Assembly (NCBI RefSeq): GCF_014333525.1 | Contig: NZ_JACSCX010000005.1 | Span: forward strand, 186,001-250,000 | Source: Hymenobacter puniceus | GTDB taxonomy: Bacteria; Bacteroidota; Bacteroidia; Cytophagales; Hymenobacteraceae | Reading direction: 5' to 3' | DNA length: 64,000 nt | Made by a program: the position numbers and the translations under genes | Part shown: positions 7,876 to 16,969 of the stretch, piece after piece | Position numbering within the stretch: position 1 is the stretch's first letter | How the letters are laid out: each line of letters opens with the position of its first letter | Notes under the pieces: model-generated | Databases searched by the model: none | The model's input: only the letters and a program-made list of their open reading frames with translations | What the model was told of the DNA's origin: nothing

Positions 7876-8640
7876 ATGTTTTTTCGCGCCGAACTTCGCA
7901 AGATTCTTCCTTATCGTACTGTCTGGATTATTCTACTGGCTTACGCCGTACTGCTGCTGCTGTTTGTGGCGGCGGGCGGCAACCTGAACGTAAATGGCCA
8001 ACGCCTGGGCGAGTCGCTGTATGCGTTTCCGGGGCTGTGGGACAAGCTGAGCTACGTGGCCAGCTACTTCACCATGCTGCTGGGCATCCTGTTCATCATC
8101 CTGATTACCGACGAATTTCAGTTTCGCACGTTCCGGCAGCAGGTCATTGATGGCAGCTCGGTGGCAGGCTTGCTGCAGAATAAGCTGGCGGTATCGGGGC
8201 TGCTGGCGGGATTTGCGGTGCTGGTAGTGCTGGGCATCGGGGCATATTTTGGGCTGACGCGGGCGGCGGGTACGGTGGCACAGGCCGCGGGTGGTTTGCC
8301 GGCCGTGCTGCTCTACGGAGTGCAGGTGCTGGGGGTACTGGCGCTGGCCGCGCTGGTGGCCGTGCTGGTGCGCCGCAGCGGAGCCGCCATCCTGCTGTTT
8401 CTGCTGTATCTGTGGGTAGCCGAGCCGCTGCTGCGCCTGTCCCTGCCCGATGAGCTGGACCGCTACCTACCCGCCAAAATCTTCAACAGCCTCACGCCCA
8501 TGCCCGGGCAAGAGGTGCTGGCTACCGTCACGGGTCCTTCTGTAGCGCTGCTGCCCAGCCAGGCGTTGCCGCTGGCGCTGGCATATACGGCCCTGTTCTG
8601 GGGTTTGAGCTACCTGCTGCTGCGCAACCGGGATTTGTAA
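7876..8640 (+). CDS. ABC transporter permease
   Basis: 254-residue protein with about six hydrophobic helices, at roughly residues 17-33, 58-80, 102-122, 140-160, 165-185 and 225-248. The layout matches ABC-2 type permeases, with a long soluble stretch after helix one (NLNVNGQRLGESLYAFPGLW). It starts with MFFRAELRKILPYR, the characteristic short cytoplasmic lead of these subunits. The partner is surely the ATPase ending at 7733, and together they would form a homodimeric exporter. Substrate not determinable. Followed by a GTCAT-type repeat. Confidence 0.85.
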   Translation: MFFRAELRKILPYRTVWIILLAYAVLLLLFVAAGGNLNVNGQRLGESLYAFPGLWDKLSYVASYFTMLLGILFIILITDEFQFRTFRQQVIDGSSVAGLLQNKLAVSGLLAGFAVLVVLGIGAYFGLTRAAGTVAQAAGGLPAVLLYGVQVLGVLALAALVAVLVRRSGAAILLFLLYLWVAEPLLRLSLPDELDRYLPAKIFNSLTPMPGQEVLATVTGPSVALLPSQALPLALAYTALFWGLSYLLLRNRDL

Positions 8641-8644
8641 GGTT

Positions 8645-8835
8645 GCTGTCATTGCGAGAAGGTACGACATTCCGCGCATCAAGCGGCGTCAATCCTACCT
8701 TTAAAAGATGTGAGCGTCAACGCACAGCAAAGCCCTCCGGCATTGGTTTAGCACACTACTGCCGGAGGGCTTTGCTGTCAGGCCCCTGTCTGGTTATGAG
8801 AGGATGGATTGCTTTGCTCCGCTCGCAATGACAGC
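8645..8835. repeat. GCTGTCATTGCGAG composite inverted repeat with inner 19-bp stem
   Basis: Outer ends GCTGTCATTGCGAG (8645) and CTCGCAATGACAGC (8822-8835). Inside, ACAGCAAAGCCCTCCGGCA (8724-8742) and TGCCGGAGGGCTTTGCTGT (8760-8778) form a perfect 19-bp stem. The stretch around 8690-8720 is the inverse of 656-690. It sits between convergent genes ending at 8640 and 8844, so the stem may also terminate transcription. Confidence 0.85.
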
Positions 8836-8843
8836 GCCGCCAC

Positions 8844-9629
8844 TCACTCCTTTACCAGCGAGTTGGCGTAGTTCACGATAAAGGCCAGCTCGCGGGCCAC
8901 GGTGAAACTGAGGTTGTTGGTGCGGGCGTACTGCTCCAGCTGCTTTGCCTGCCCCCGAAATACAGCCAGCAGATCCTTCTTGGGGTTGCGCAGCGCAATG
9001 ATGCTGCCGGTAGGCGTAGCCAGGTAAAAATCGTCCTTTTTCTCGGTGTAGGTGCCGAAGTTGCGGCCGCCATAACCGTAAGCGCCGTAGCCGTACGGCC
9101 CATTATTCACGGTGCGCTCCACCAACGACTCGCGGCGCAGCAGCATGCGGGGGCCATTGCTGAGCTGCTCGAAGAATGCCGGCGACGTGAAGTCGCTGTA
9201 GTCATTGCCGCGGTTCCAACGGAAGGTGCGGAACACCCGCACGCGGTTCAGGTTTTCGGTTTCGGGGCGCAGGCGCGGCACGCCGTACAGAGGGTTGCCG
9301 TAGTAGTAGCCGTTGCGGGCATCCAAGAAGTTGTCGTAGTAGCCGTTGCCGAGGCGGCTGTCGATTTGCTCGCCCTTTACGGCAAAGCTGTTGACTGATA
9401 CCGCCGAAAGCGTCGTCAGAGTGCCATCGGGCTGGGCCATGAGCAGCACGTCCTGGTCGCGGCGCAGCGTAACAGGGCCCCGGAGCGTGTCGCCGGACGC
9501 CAGCAGAATGGTGCTGCCGGCAAACTCCTGCACCAAAGCCCGCTGGTTTTGCTGGGCCAGCGCGACGGGTGCGGCACTCAGCGCCAAGGCGGTCAGCAGC
9601 GTACGTACAACGGTAGGAAGCTTCATCAT
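8844..9629 (-). CDS. Secreted Tyr/Gly-rich protein, hypothetical
   Basis: 261 residues from ATG 9629 (MMKLPTVVRTLLTALALSAA), with a signal peptide cleaved near APVALAQ. The frame runs further upstream but that part lacks a plausible start. The mature protein begins with a beta-rich stretch (GSTILLASGDTLRGPVTLRR) resembling the many Bacteroidota exported proteins that react to a stress or phosphate signal. It also has tyrosine/glycine-rich segments (NGYYYGNPLYG, YGYGAYGYGGRNFG) and a C-terminal helical part. No enzyme motif seen and no family recognised. It faces the ABC permease convergently and is divergent from trehalase. Start could equally be M44 of the longer frame at 9626. Confidence 0.75.
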   Translation of the reverse strand: MMKLPTVVRTLLTALALSAAPVALAQQNQRALVQEFAGSTILLASGDTLRGPVTLRRDQDVLLMAQPDGTLTTLSAVSVNSFAVKGEQIDSRLGNGYYDNFLDARNGYYYGNPLYGVPRLRPETENLNRVRVFRTFRWNRGNDYSDFTSPAFFEQLSNGPRMLLRRESLVERTVNNGPYGYGAYGYGGRNFGTYTEKKDDFYLATPTGSIIALRNPKKDLLAVFRGQAKQLEQYARTNNLSFTVARELAFIVNYANSLVKE

Positions 9630-9818
9630 ATGCGGAGAAAGATAGCCGAAAAAATACGGGCCCGCCATGCCTGCACGCGGCTTTTTCCAGCTAACTCTGC
9701 TGTTGTGCGGTGGGTTCCGTAGAACCGGACGCAAGGCGGGCCTTTCCCCAACCATTGGCCCGCTGCCAGGCCGCCAGAACTCGTATCTTCAGGCTCTCAC
9801 CGCTCCCACTCCTTTGCT

Positions 9819-11390
9819 ATGCAAAAAACCCTCCTCTCCTTCCTGCTCTGCTGTCTGTCCGCTGGTTGGGCTACGGCTCAGCTGCCCCTCACGCCCCGCC
9901 AGCTCTATCCCGGCCTGTTCGAGGCAGTGCAGCAGGGCCGTGTGTACCCCGACAATAAGACGTTTGTGGATATGGTGCCACTGGCCCCGCCGGCCCGCAT
10001 TCTGGCCGACTATGCCCAGCAGCGCACCCAGCCCGGCTTCAACCTGGCCACCTTCACGAAGGCCCGCTTCCAACTGCCGGCCTCCGATGCCAGCACCTAC
10101 CGCAGCAACGTGGCCGCCGGCCTGCGCCCCCACCTCGATACGCTCTGGCGCGTGCTGGAGCGCCGCCCCCAGGATTCGGTGGCGCGGTTCTCGTCGTTGC
10201 TGCCGCTGCCCAAGCCCTATTTGGTGCCGGGCGGCCGCTTCCGGGAAGTGTATTACTGGGATTCATACTTCACGATGATCGGGCTGAGTGAGGCCGGCCG
10301 CACGTCGCTGGTGCGCAGCATGACCGACAACTTCGCCTACCTGCTGGGCCGCTACGGCTTCATCCCGAACGGCAACCGCAGCTACTACCTCACCCGCTCG
10401 CAGCCGCCCTTCTTTGCTTTGATGGTGCAGCTGCTGGCCCAGCAGCAAACCGACTCGGTGCTGCCGCGCTACCAGCCCGCGCTGCTGCGCGAATACGCCT
10501 ACTGGATGGCCGGGGCCGATTCGCTGGCGCCCGGCAAGGCCAGCCTCCGCGCCGTCAGGATGCCGGGTGGCGAGGTGCTCAACCGCTACTGGGACACCAG
10601 CACCGAGCCCCGCGAAGAGTCGTACGCCGAGGATGTGGCCGCGGCGAAAGGCCTGGCCAACCCGCGCCAGTTTTATCGTGATATTCGGGCGGCAGCCGCT
10701 TCTGGCTGGGACTTCAGCACCCGCTGGTTCGGGCCCGATGGCAAGCTGACGTCCATCCGCACCACCGAGCTGGTACCCGTGGACCTGAACTGCCTGCTGC
10801 TGACGCTGGAACAGACGCTGGCCCGCTCCTACAAAGCCCAGGGCCAGGCCGCTACGGCTAAAAGCTGGGACCTGAAAGCGACTAGGCGCCAGGCAGCCAT
10901 CCAGCGCTACTGCTGGAACAAAACCGCCAGCTGGTTCACCGATTATGACCTCCCACAGCGCCGCCCGGCCGCCATCCGGACGCTGGCGGGCGTGTTTCCG
11001 CTGGCATTTGGGGTGGCCACTGCCCCGCAGGCCAAGCTGGTAGCGGCCGGCCTGCAAAAGGATTTTCTGAAGGACGGCGGCCTGCTCACGACGCTCAACG
11101 CCAGCGGCCAGCAATGGGACGCGCCCAACGCCTGGGCGCCGCTGCAGTATCTGGCCATCCAGGGCCTGCGCCGCTACGAACAGCAGCCCCTTGCCGACAC
11201 GGTAGCCACGCGCTGGGTACGCCTGAACAGCCGCGTGTTTCAGCAAACCGGCAAGCTGCTGGAAAAATACAACGTGCAAAACACCAGCCTGCCCGCTGGC
11301 GGTGGCGAGTATCCGCTACAGGATGGCTTCGGCTGGACTAACGGCGTGCTGCTCTACCTACTGAACCATTCCAGCGCCAAGCAGCCGTAA
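9819..11390 (+). CDS. treA: Periplasmic alpha,alpha-trehalase (GH37)
   Basis: 523-residue exported trehalase that hydrolyses trehalose to two glucose. A signal peptide MQKTLLSFLLCCLSAGWATA (cut near residue 20) sends it to the periplasm. Both GH37 signatures are present: PGGRFREVYYWDSYF (137-151) and QWDAPNAW (432-439). The catalytic acid is D298 in SGWDFSTRW; a C-terminal GGGGEYPLQDGFGWTNG-type segment carries the catalytic Glu, as in E. coli TreA. Length matches the family. Monocistronic: divergent from the gene ending at 9629 and followed by a strong bidirectional terminator. Confidence 0.96.
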   Translation: MQKTLLSFLLCCLSAGWATAQLPLTPRQLYPGLFEAVQQGRVYPDNKTFVDMVPLAPPARILADYAQQRTQPGFNLATFTKARFQLPASDASTYRSNVAAGLRPHLDTLWRVLERRPQDSVARFSSLLPLPKPYLVPGGRFREVYYWDSYFTMIGLSEAGRTSLVRSMTDNFAYLLGRYGFIPNGNRSYYLTRSQPPFFALMVQLLAQQQTDSVLPRYQPALLREYAYWMAGADSLAPGKASLRAVRMPGGEVLNRYWDTSTEPREESYAEDVAAAKGLANPRQFYRDIRAAAASGWDFSTRWFGPDGKLTSIRTTELVPVDLNCLLLTLEQTLARSYKAQGQAATAKSWDLKATRRQAAIQRYCWNKTASWFTDYDLPQRRPAAIRTLAGVFPLAFGVATAPQAKLVAAGLQKDFLKDGGLLTTLNASGQQWDAPNAWAPLQYLAIQGLRRYEQQPLADTVATRWVRLNSRVFQQTGKLLEKYNVQNTSLPAGGGEYPLQDGFGWTNGVLLYLLNHSSAKQP

Positions 11391-11461
11391 GTGGATAGTG
11401 CGCCGCACTTGCTTCGCATAAGTCGAGGCAGAAAAGTAAGCTACAGACCTTCGGCACTAAC

Positions 11462-11500
11462 AAAAAAAACGCCCCGCACGAATCCGTGCGGGGCGTTTTG
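11462..11500. terminator. Bidirectional terminator between treA and ribBA
   Basis: Stem CGCCCCGCACG / CGTGCGGGGCG with a short AATC loop (11470-11495), preceded by an A-run and followed by TTTT, so it works on both strands. It lies between the convergent treA and ribBA genes. Confidence 0.9.
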
Positions 11501-11528
11501 CAATTACTCCAGTAAGCGTCAGGCTGCT

Positions 11529-12776
11529 CTACTCCACGCCCACTACCGAATCCGGGTCGAGGTGCGGGGTGCGGTCTTTGTGCAGAATGGTGTGGCCCAG
11601 CTTGTCGCGCTTGGTGGTGAGGTAGCGCTCATTGTGCTCGTTGGGCTCCACCTCAATGGCTACCGATTCCACGATTTCGAGGCCGTAGCCAATCAGGCCG
11701 GTGCGCTTGCGGGGGTTGTTAGAGAGCAGACGCATCTTGCTGATTCCCAGGTCGCGCAGAATCTGCGCGCCTACGCCGTAATCGCGCTCATCCATACCGA
11801 AGCCTAGTTCCAGGTTGGCTTCCACCGTGTCGCGGCCCTGCTCCTGCAGCTTGTAGGCGCGCAGCTTGTTGAGCAGGCCAATGCCGCGACCTTCCTGGTT
11901 CATGTACACAATCACGCCGCGGCCTTCGCGCTCAATCTGCTGCATGGCGCGGTGCAGCTGTGGGCCGCAGTCGCAACGGCACGAGCCGAAGATGTCGCCG
12001 GTGACGCAGGAGCTGTGCACGCGCACCAGCACCGGCTCGCCGTTGGCAATGTCGCCTTTTACCAACGCCAGATGCTGGGCGTTGGTAGTGCGCTGGGTGT
12101 AGGCAATCAGGTCGAAGTCGCCGTAGTCGGTGGGCAGCTTCACCGAAATTTCGCGATTGATGAGGCTTTCCTTCTCAAGACGATACTTGATCAGGTCCTG
12201 CACCGAAATCAGCTTCAGATTCCACTTGTCGGCAATTTCGCGCAACTCGGGCAAGCGGGCCATTTCGCCGTCTTCCTTCAGGATTTCCACCAGCACCCCG
12301 GCCGGCTCAAACCCGGCGAGGCGCGACAGGTCGATGGCGGCTTCGGTGTGGCCGGCGCGGCGCAGCACGCCTTCCTTGCGGGCTTTCAGCGGGAAGATGT
12401 GGCCCGGCTTGCCCAGCTCCTCCGGCTTGGTGTCGGGGTCGATGAGGGCCAGAATGGTTTTGCTGCGGTCAGAAGCCGAAATACCGGTGGTTACGCCGTT
12501 TTTCAGCAGGTCGATGCTGACGGTGAAGGGCGTGGAGTGAAGGGCCGTGTTGCGGCCCACCATCAGCTCCAAACCCAGTTCTTCGCAGCGCTGCTCGATG
12601 AGCGGGGCGCACACGAGGCCGCGGCCGTGGGTGGCCATAAAGTTGATGACCTCAGGCGTGGCACAGCGGGCGGCGCAGATAAAGTCGCCCTCGTTTTCAC
12701 GGTCTTCGTCGTCCACGACTACCACTACCTTACCGGCGCGGATATCGGCAATGGCGTCTTCGATGGAATCAAGCAT
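11529..12776 (-). CDS. ribBA: Bifunctional 3,4-dihydroxy-2-butanone-4-phosphate synthase / GTP cyclohydrolase II
   Basis: 415-residue riboflavin biosynthesis enzyme. Residues 1-200 are the RibB domain (ribulose 5-phosphate to DHBP): [12 protein letters not shown] at 21-32 carries the acidic metal-binding cluster, and [10 protein letters not shown] is present. The rest is the RibA domain (GTP ring opening): the zinc cysteines are C257, C266 and C268 in [15 protein letters not shown], and [14 protein letters not shown] is the active-site loop. ATG 12776 ([12 protein letters not shown]) is chosen because the longer frame adds non-conserved residues. No FMN riboswitch is visible upstream. Converges with treA. 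Confidence 0.97.
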   Translation of the reverse strand: MLDSIEDAIADIRAGKVVVVVDDEDRENEGDFICAARCATPEVINFMATHGRGLVCAPLIEQRCEELGLELMVGRNTALHSTPFTVSIDLLKNGVTTGISASDRSKTILALIDPDTKPEELGKPGHIFPLKARKEGVLRRAGHTEAAIDLSRLAGFEPAGVLVEILKEDGEMARLPELREIADKWNLKLISVQDLIKYRLEKESLINREISVKLPTDYGDFDLIAYTQRTTNAQHLALVKGDIANGEPVLVRVHSSCVTGDIFGSCRCDCGPQLHRAMQQIEREGRGVIVYMNQEGRGIGLLNKLRAYKLQEQGRDTVEANLELGFGMDERDYGVGAQILRDLGISKMRLLSNNPRKRTGLIGYGLEIVESVAIEVEPNEHNERYLTTKRDKLGHTILHKDRTPHLDPDSVVGVE

Positions 12777-12917
12777 GAATTGCAGATTTTGCAGATTATT
12801 AGGATTTCGCGGCGTATGGTTCCGGCCGGAACCGCGCGAAGCTGCTGCTACAACCAGCATCAGTGCCGCGAAGTTACGAGAGAGTGAGCGAGTAACTGAG
12901 TAGCCACGCGAATTAGC

Positions 12918-13023
12918 GTTCTGTCATCCTGAGCTTGCAAAGGACCTTATCACGCTTGGGAAGCTACTTGCCCAAGTTCGTGCAGCAGTGATAAGGTCCT
13001 TCGCAAGCTCAGGATGACAGAAC
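12918..13023. repeat. GTCATCCTGAGC hairpin repeat
   Basis: Ends GTTCTGTCATCCTGAGCTTGC (12918) and GCAAGCTCAGGATGACAGAAC (ending 13023) are exact inverted copies. They continue inward as AAGGACCTTATCACG / GTGATAAGGTCCTT with small mismatches; the loop is about 30 nt. It lies between ribBA and proC. Same end pattern as the GTCATGCTGAGC family but different inner words. Confidence 0.85.
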
Positions 13024-13041
13024 AATTACGCCTCAACTCAG

Positions 13042-13854
13042 CTACTCTTTCGCCAGCTCTTTGGCGCGTTGCTGGGCAGCTTTCATCCCGGCCTGCAAAG
13101 TTTCAGCCAGGCCACCGGCGCGGAATTCGCGCAGGGCGGCTTCGGTGGTGCCACCTTTGGAAGCCACGGCCGCAATCAGCTCGTCAGGGGTTTTGTCGGA
13201 GCTGTTGAGCAGGTGGTAGGCGCCCAGCATGGTTTGCTTCACCAGCAGCCCGGCCACCGACTCGGAGAAGCCCAGCTCGCGGCCCGCCTGCATCATGGCC
13301 TGCACGATGTAGTAGAAATACGCCGGGCCGCTGCCGCTCACAGCCGTCACGGCATCGAGCAGGCTTTCATCTTCCAGGAAAATCGACCGGCCGGTGGCAT
13401 TGAGCAGGTTCTCCACCTGATGCAGGCGGCTGCGCTCCACTTCCGGCGCCGCCGAAAACCCGGTGATTCCCAGCCCCAGCAGCGCCGGCGTGTTGGGCAT
13501 GGCGCGCATCACCTGCTGGTGGCTTAACTCGCGTTGCAACCGCCCGATGGTGATACCGGCCATAATGGACACCACCACCTGCCCGGGCAGCAGCACCGCC
13601 CGCAGTCCGGCGGCTATCTTACTGAAATCCTGCGGCTTCACAGCTACCATCACCACATCGTAGCTGCCCACGGGCGCTTTGAGCAGGCCGGTGGGCAGAC
13701 CCTGGTGGGTGGCGCCCAGCCGCTGGCAATGCGCCGCGTCGCGGCCGAGCAGCAGCAAATCGGCGTGCTCCACAAGGTTGTAGTGCAGAAACGCTTTGGC
13801 GAAGGCCATGCCCATGTTGCCGCAGCCCAGGATTGCAATGCGAAGAGGAGTCAT
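13042..13854 (-). CDS. proC: Pyrroline-5-carboxylate reductase
   Basis: 270-residue enzyme of the last proline biosynthesis step (reduction of P5C with NAD(P)H). Start ATG 13854 gives MTPLRIAILGCGNMGMAFAK, with the Rossmann GCGNMG at 9-14. The C-terminal substrate-binding signature AVTAVSGSGPAYFYYIVQAM and the conserved SKGGTTEAALREF are present. Length is typical. The frame upstream of the ATG is open but not conserved. The stop TAG is embedded in a GAGTAGCTGAGTTGAG word like the one behind surE. Confidence 0.96.
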   Translation of the reverse strand: MTPLRIAILGCGNMGMAFAKAFLHYNLVEHADLLLLGRDAAHCQRLGATHQGLPTGLLKAPVGSYDVVMVAVKPQDFSKIAAGLRAVLLPGQVVVSIMAGITIGRLQRELSHQQVMRAMPNTPALLGLGITGFSAAPEVERSRLHQVENLLNATGRSIFLEDESLLDAVTAVSGSGPAYFYYIVQAMMQAGRELGFSESVAGLLVKQTMLGAYHLLNSSDKTPDELIAAVASKGGTTEAALREFRAGGLAETLQAGMKAAQQRAKELAKE

Positions 13855-13986
13855 GGGGTTTACAGTTAAAATTGGTGAGCTATGCGAGTATGCTTGGCGC
13901 AGTCGGCAGCAGTACAGCCATTGACAGCCATTGCGGGCAGACACAGGAAGGCGGCTAATGCACACATGGAAGAAGCATGAGCCACC

Positions 13987-14409
13987 CTACGTGAGCAACT
14001 TCTGAATTACGAAGCCAACTGTCAATAATCCCCCAATTGCGGGGACTGCAAGACCCAAAACAGGCCCGCTGAACAACGCCGCAAAGCTATCCACTTCGGC
14101 CACTTCAGGTGTCAGCGGATCATGAATGATATTGATGTAAGTTCCGGCAAGGCTTTTTTCGTCGGAGCCAATCTGCGACACAAATTGCCACTGCTTGCCC
14201 TGATAGGAAAAGACTATAATAGGGGCAAAATACCTGTACCCCTCGCTATCAGCACTTTCCTCGAACCCGATTACCTCTCCGGTTTTGTGTATTCCGTGGC
14301 GCTTTAGCTGAATAGCCGCCAACAGCAGCCTACATGACTCTCTACCGACCCGAAACCACACGCTACCCAGAATTAGTGCTGTAAGTAAAGCAGTCAACCA
14401 ATCCAGCAT
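13987..14409 (-). CDS. DUF3592 membrane protein
   Basis: 140 residues. An N-terminal hydrophobic helix (WLTALLTALILGSVWFRV) and a C-terminal pair (LFSGPVLGLAVPAIGGLLTVGFVIQ) flank a soluble beta domain. That domain has the DUF3592 pattern: TGEVIGFEESADSEGYRYFAPIIVFSYQGKQ, then a GSDEKSLAG turn and the NIIHDPLTPEVAEVD strand, which resembles the usual YDPxNPxxA signature. Function of the family is unknown. It starts 8 bp behind the glycosyltransferase ending at 14418 and is probably the last gene of that operon. Coding GC is lower than its neighbours. Confidence 0.75.
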   Translation of the reverse strand: MLDWLTALLTALILGSVWFRVGRESCRLLLAAIQLKRHGIHKTGEVIGFEESADSEGYRYFAPIIVFSYQGKQWQFVSQIGSDEKSLAGTYINIIHDPLTPEVAEVDSFAALFSGPVLGLAVPAIGGLLTVGFVIQKLLT

Positions 14410-14417
14410 CAGGCGGG

Positions 14418-15584
14418 CTATTCAAACAACGCTTCCAACTTGTTGGTGGCGGCTTCCCAGTTGTAATGCTCCTGCACGAACAGGCGGCCTTGCCGGCCCA
14501 GCTGGGCCGCAGCGGCGGGGTCGTTGAGCAGGCCGATGATGAGGGCAGCAAGGTCCGGAGCCGACTCGCCCACGAGCAGGTTTTCGCCGGGGCGGCCGCG
14601 CAGGGCGTTGTTGGCCAGCGGTGTCGTCACGCAGGGGCGCTCCATAGCCATGGCTTCCAGCAGCTTGTTCTGCAGGCCCGTACCCACGCGCATGGGTGCC
14701 ACAAATACCTGCGCGGCAGCGTAGGCGTCGCGGATGTCGGGCAGGCGGCCGCTTACTGTTACTGCCTCGGAGGATAGTGCCTGCACCCGGGCTGCGGGCG
14801 TGGTGCCCGCAATCAGCAGGCGGGCTTCGGGGTGCAGCTGGCGCACCAGCGGCAGGATTTCCTCGGCCAGAAACACAGCGGCATCCACGTTGGGGTGGTA
14901 GCTCATGTTGCCGCAGAACAGCAACTCGTAGGTGGTTTCGGTGGCGCGGGGCTGGAAAAACTGCGTGTCGATGCCGTTGAGCACCACCTGAATCTGGGTG
15001 CGGTGCGGATGCTCGATAAGCTGGCGGTCCTGGTCGGAGATGATGGTGTGGTGGCGAAACCAGTCGAAAGCCCGGGCCTCGTAGGTACGAAGGCGGCGGC
15101 CCTCCCGCAGCCAGAGCGGCCGCTGCCACCCCGGCGCATTCTCGGCCCGGCGCAGCATGCCCTTCGAAAACACGTCCATGTAGTCGAGCGTCATGGGCAG
15201 GCGGGTGGTGTGGGCGCGCAGATAGTGCGCCATCCGAATCAGCTGGCAATACACGTGGTCGGGCCGAAACTGCCGGATCAGGGCATCAAGCCGGGTTTGA
15301 GCGGTGCGGTCGTAGAAGTAGCCGACCTGCAGCGGCAGCCGCTGGGTTAGGGCGCGGGTCATGTTCAGCACGATGCCGGGGCGGCGTAGGTGGTGCACAT
15401 GCAAGCCACCGGCGCACAGCGGCTGCACGGCGGCGTAATCGGCCGCAGTTACCGGCTCATCCGACAGCGCAAACAGACAAACCTCGTGGTGCCGGGCCAA
15501 GTGGCGCAGCTGATGAAACGCGCGCAGCTTGTCGCCCTTGTCGAGCGGATACGGAAACCGGGACAGCAGAACGAGAAGCTTCAT
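14418..15584 (-). CDS. Glycosyltransferase family 4
   Basis: 388-residue GT-B fold glycosyltransferase similar to the TIGR03087-type sugar transferases of exopolysaccharide clusters. The N-terminal domain opens with LLVLLSRFPYPLDKGDKLR, the nucleotide-sugar side has ELLFCGNMSYHPNVDAAVFL, and the conserved GT4 block VAPMRVGTGLQNKLLEAMAM with the acceptor Glu is at about 300-320. No membrane helix, so it is probably membrane-associated on the cytoplasmic face. It is 10 bp behind the second glycosyltransferase (15595-16818) and 8 bp ahead of the DUF3592 gene. Donor and acceptor are not known. Confidence 0.9.
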   Translation of the reverse strand: MKLLVLLSRFPYPLDKGDKLRAFHQLRHLARHHEVCLFALSDEPVTAADYAAVQPLCAGGLHVHHLRRPGIVLNMTRALTQRLPLQVGYFYDRTAQTRLDALIRQFRPDHVYCQLIRMAHYLRAHTTRLPMTLDYMDVFSKGMLRRAENAPGWQRPLWLREGRRLRTYEARAFDWFRHHTIISDQDRQLIEHPHRTQIQVVLNGIDTQFFQPRATETTYELLFCGNMSYHPNVDAAVFLAEEILPLVRQLHPEARLLIAGTTPAARVQALSSEAVTVSGRLPDIRDAYAAAQVFVAPMRVGTGLQNKLLEAMAMERPCVTTPLANNALRGRPGENLLVGESAPDLAALIIGLLNDPAAAAQLGRQGRLFVQEHYNWEAATNKLEALFE

Positions 15585-15594
15585 TGAGGCAAAC

Positions 15595-16818
15595 TTACGC
15601 GGTTTCGGCGCGGCGCTGGCGCACTACGCTGTACAAATCCACAAAGCTTTCTACTACGCGGCGGTTGTCGTAGAGGCGCCGGATGGTGCGGGCGGCCTCC
15701 TGCCCGATCAGGCCGGGGGCCAGCTGGCCGGCGTAGTAGCGGTCCAGCACCTCCAGCCAGGCGGCCGGCGAATCGCGCACCACGATGTCGAAGCCGTCTT
15801 TTACGTGAATGCCTTCCGCACCCAGCGTGGTGCTCAGAATGCACTTGCCCTGGGCCATGCCCTCAATAATTTTGATGCGCATGCCGCCGCCACTCAGCAG
15901 TGGCACCAGCATAATTTCGTATTGCTGCATGAAGGCCGCTGCCGACTCCACGAAGCCGTGTACCGTCACGCCGGGCAGCTGCAGCTCCCGAAAGCGGGCG
16001 GGCATTTCCTTGCCGGCTATATGTAACTCCAGACCGGGATATTTAACGGAAACCTGGGGCCAGACTTCGCGCAAAAACCAATCGAGCCCCTCCTGATTGG
16101 GCAGCCAGTCCAGCGAGCCAATCAGGAACAGCGTGCGGGGTTTGGGCTGAGTGTGGGGCGCCAGCTGCAGCCGGGCCAGCTCCACCCCGGCCGGCACGAA
16201 TACCACCGGCTCCGGGCAACCCAAGGCGCGCAGCCGCTGCTGGTCAGGCTCGGTGATGGCCGCCACCGCATCGAACCGGGGCAAATAGTCGTGCTCGAAC
16301 TGCTCCACGCGCCCGGCCAGATGCCCCAGATAGAACCGTTTCAGGGGGTTTCGCTCGCGCCGGGCCAGCATCTGCCAGATGGTGTATTCTACATTATGTG
16401 AGCGAAGCACCACCGGTACTCCCGGTGCCACCCGGCGCACCACGTCCACGTACCACGCCACAAACGTGCCTTCCATCTGCACAACATCCACGGCCTGCGT
16501 GCGCAACAACTCGGTTAGCTGCGCGGCAGCAGCTTCGCTCACAAACCGCTCGACATTGTACGGCAGCTCGCTACCAAGCAGGTTGCGCAGGGCTTTGACC
16601 GGCGACAGGCGCGTGTCAATATCCACCGTAACCAGGCGGAAGTTGGAACCCAGATGGTCGAGGGCGGTGGCAGGCTGGTAGTGCTTGGGCGTGTTCAGGG
16701 CCAGCATCGTCACGCGGTGGCCGGCCTGCACGAGGCCAGCGGCCACGTCATACATGGCAATGGCTCCACCATCAGTGGTAGGAAACGGAACGCGCGGACA
16801 GATTTGAAGGATGTGCAC
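15595..16818 (-). CDS. Glycosyltransferase family 4
   Basis: 407-residue GT-B glycosyltransferase. Chosen start is GTG 16818 (VHILQICPRVPFPTTDGGA), which puts the first beta-strand at the N-terminus. An ATG at 16854 is in frame but lies inside a hairpin repeat, so I regard it as less likely. Motifs: VHGFVESAAAFMQQYEIMLVP, LLSGGGMRIKIIEGMAQGK (GT4 nucleotide-binding block with E-x7-E) and GSLDWLPNQEGLDWF. It is the first gene of a three-gene minus-strand unit with the next glycosyltransferase and the DUF3592 protein, and likely works with the neighbour on the same glycan. Confidence 0.88.
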   Translation of the reverse strand: MHILQICPRVPFPTTDGGAIAMYDVAAGLVQAGHRVTMLALNTPKHYQPATALDHLGSNFRLVTVDIDTRLSPVKALRNLLGSELPYNVERFVSEAAAAQLTELLRTQAVDVVQMEGTFVAWYVDVVRRVAPGVPVVLRSHNVEYTIWQMLARRERNPLKRFYLGHLAGRVEQFEHDYLPRFDAVAAITEPDQQRLRALGCPEPVVFVPAGVELARLQLAPHTQPKPRTLFLIGSLDWLPNQEGLDWFLREVWPQVSVKYPGLELHIAGKEMPARFRELQLPGVTVHGFVESAAAFMQQYEIMLVPLLSGGGMRIKIIEGMAQGKCILSTTLGAEGIHVKDGFDIVVRDSPAAWLEVLDRYYAGQLAPGLIGQEAARTIRRLYDNRRVVESFVDLYSVVRQRRAETA

Positions 16819-16847
16819 TTTCGTGGGATGGCGGAGTGATGGGTTGG

Positions 16848-16944
16848 ACGTCATGCAGAGCGCAGCGAAGCATCTCGCTAGTGTAGCAATTAATAGCGCC
16901 ACAACCTCAGCACGCGAGATGCTTCGCTCTGCTCGGCATGACGT
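16848..16944. repeat. GTCATGC hairpin repeat, variant copy
   Basis: Ends ACGTCATGCAGAGCGCAGCG (16848) and CTCTGCTCGGCATGACGT (to 16944) with inner words GAAGCATCTCGC / GCGAGATGCTTCGC. It lies upstream of the glycosyltransferase start and behind the K+ channel gene, so it separates two minus-strand units. Confidence 0.8.
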
Positions 16945-16969
16945 TCTAGATAATCTACCATCACCACTG

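Noticed and set aside
10263-11279. 338-codon minus-strand frame inside treA
   Set aside because: treA has both GH37 signatures across this stretch; the antisense frame is low-information.
12777-12917. FMN riboswitch upstream of ribBA
   Set aside because: None of the conserved FMN aptamer blocks is visible in the short upstream region; it holds a GAGTAACTGAGTAG word instead.
16819-16854. ATG 16854 as start of the second glycosyltransferase
   Set aside because: It lies inside a hairpin repeat and adds residues before the first beta-strand that are not expected in GT4 enzymes; GTG 16818 was preferred, though not proven.
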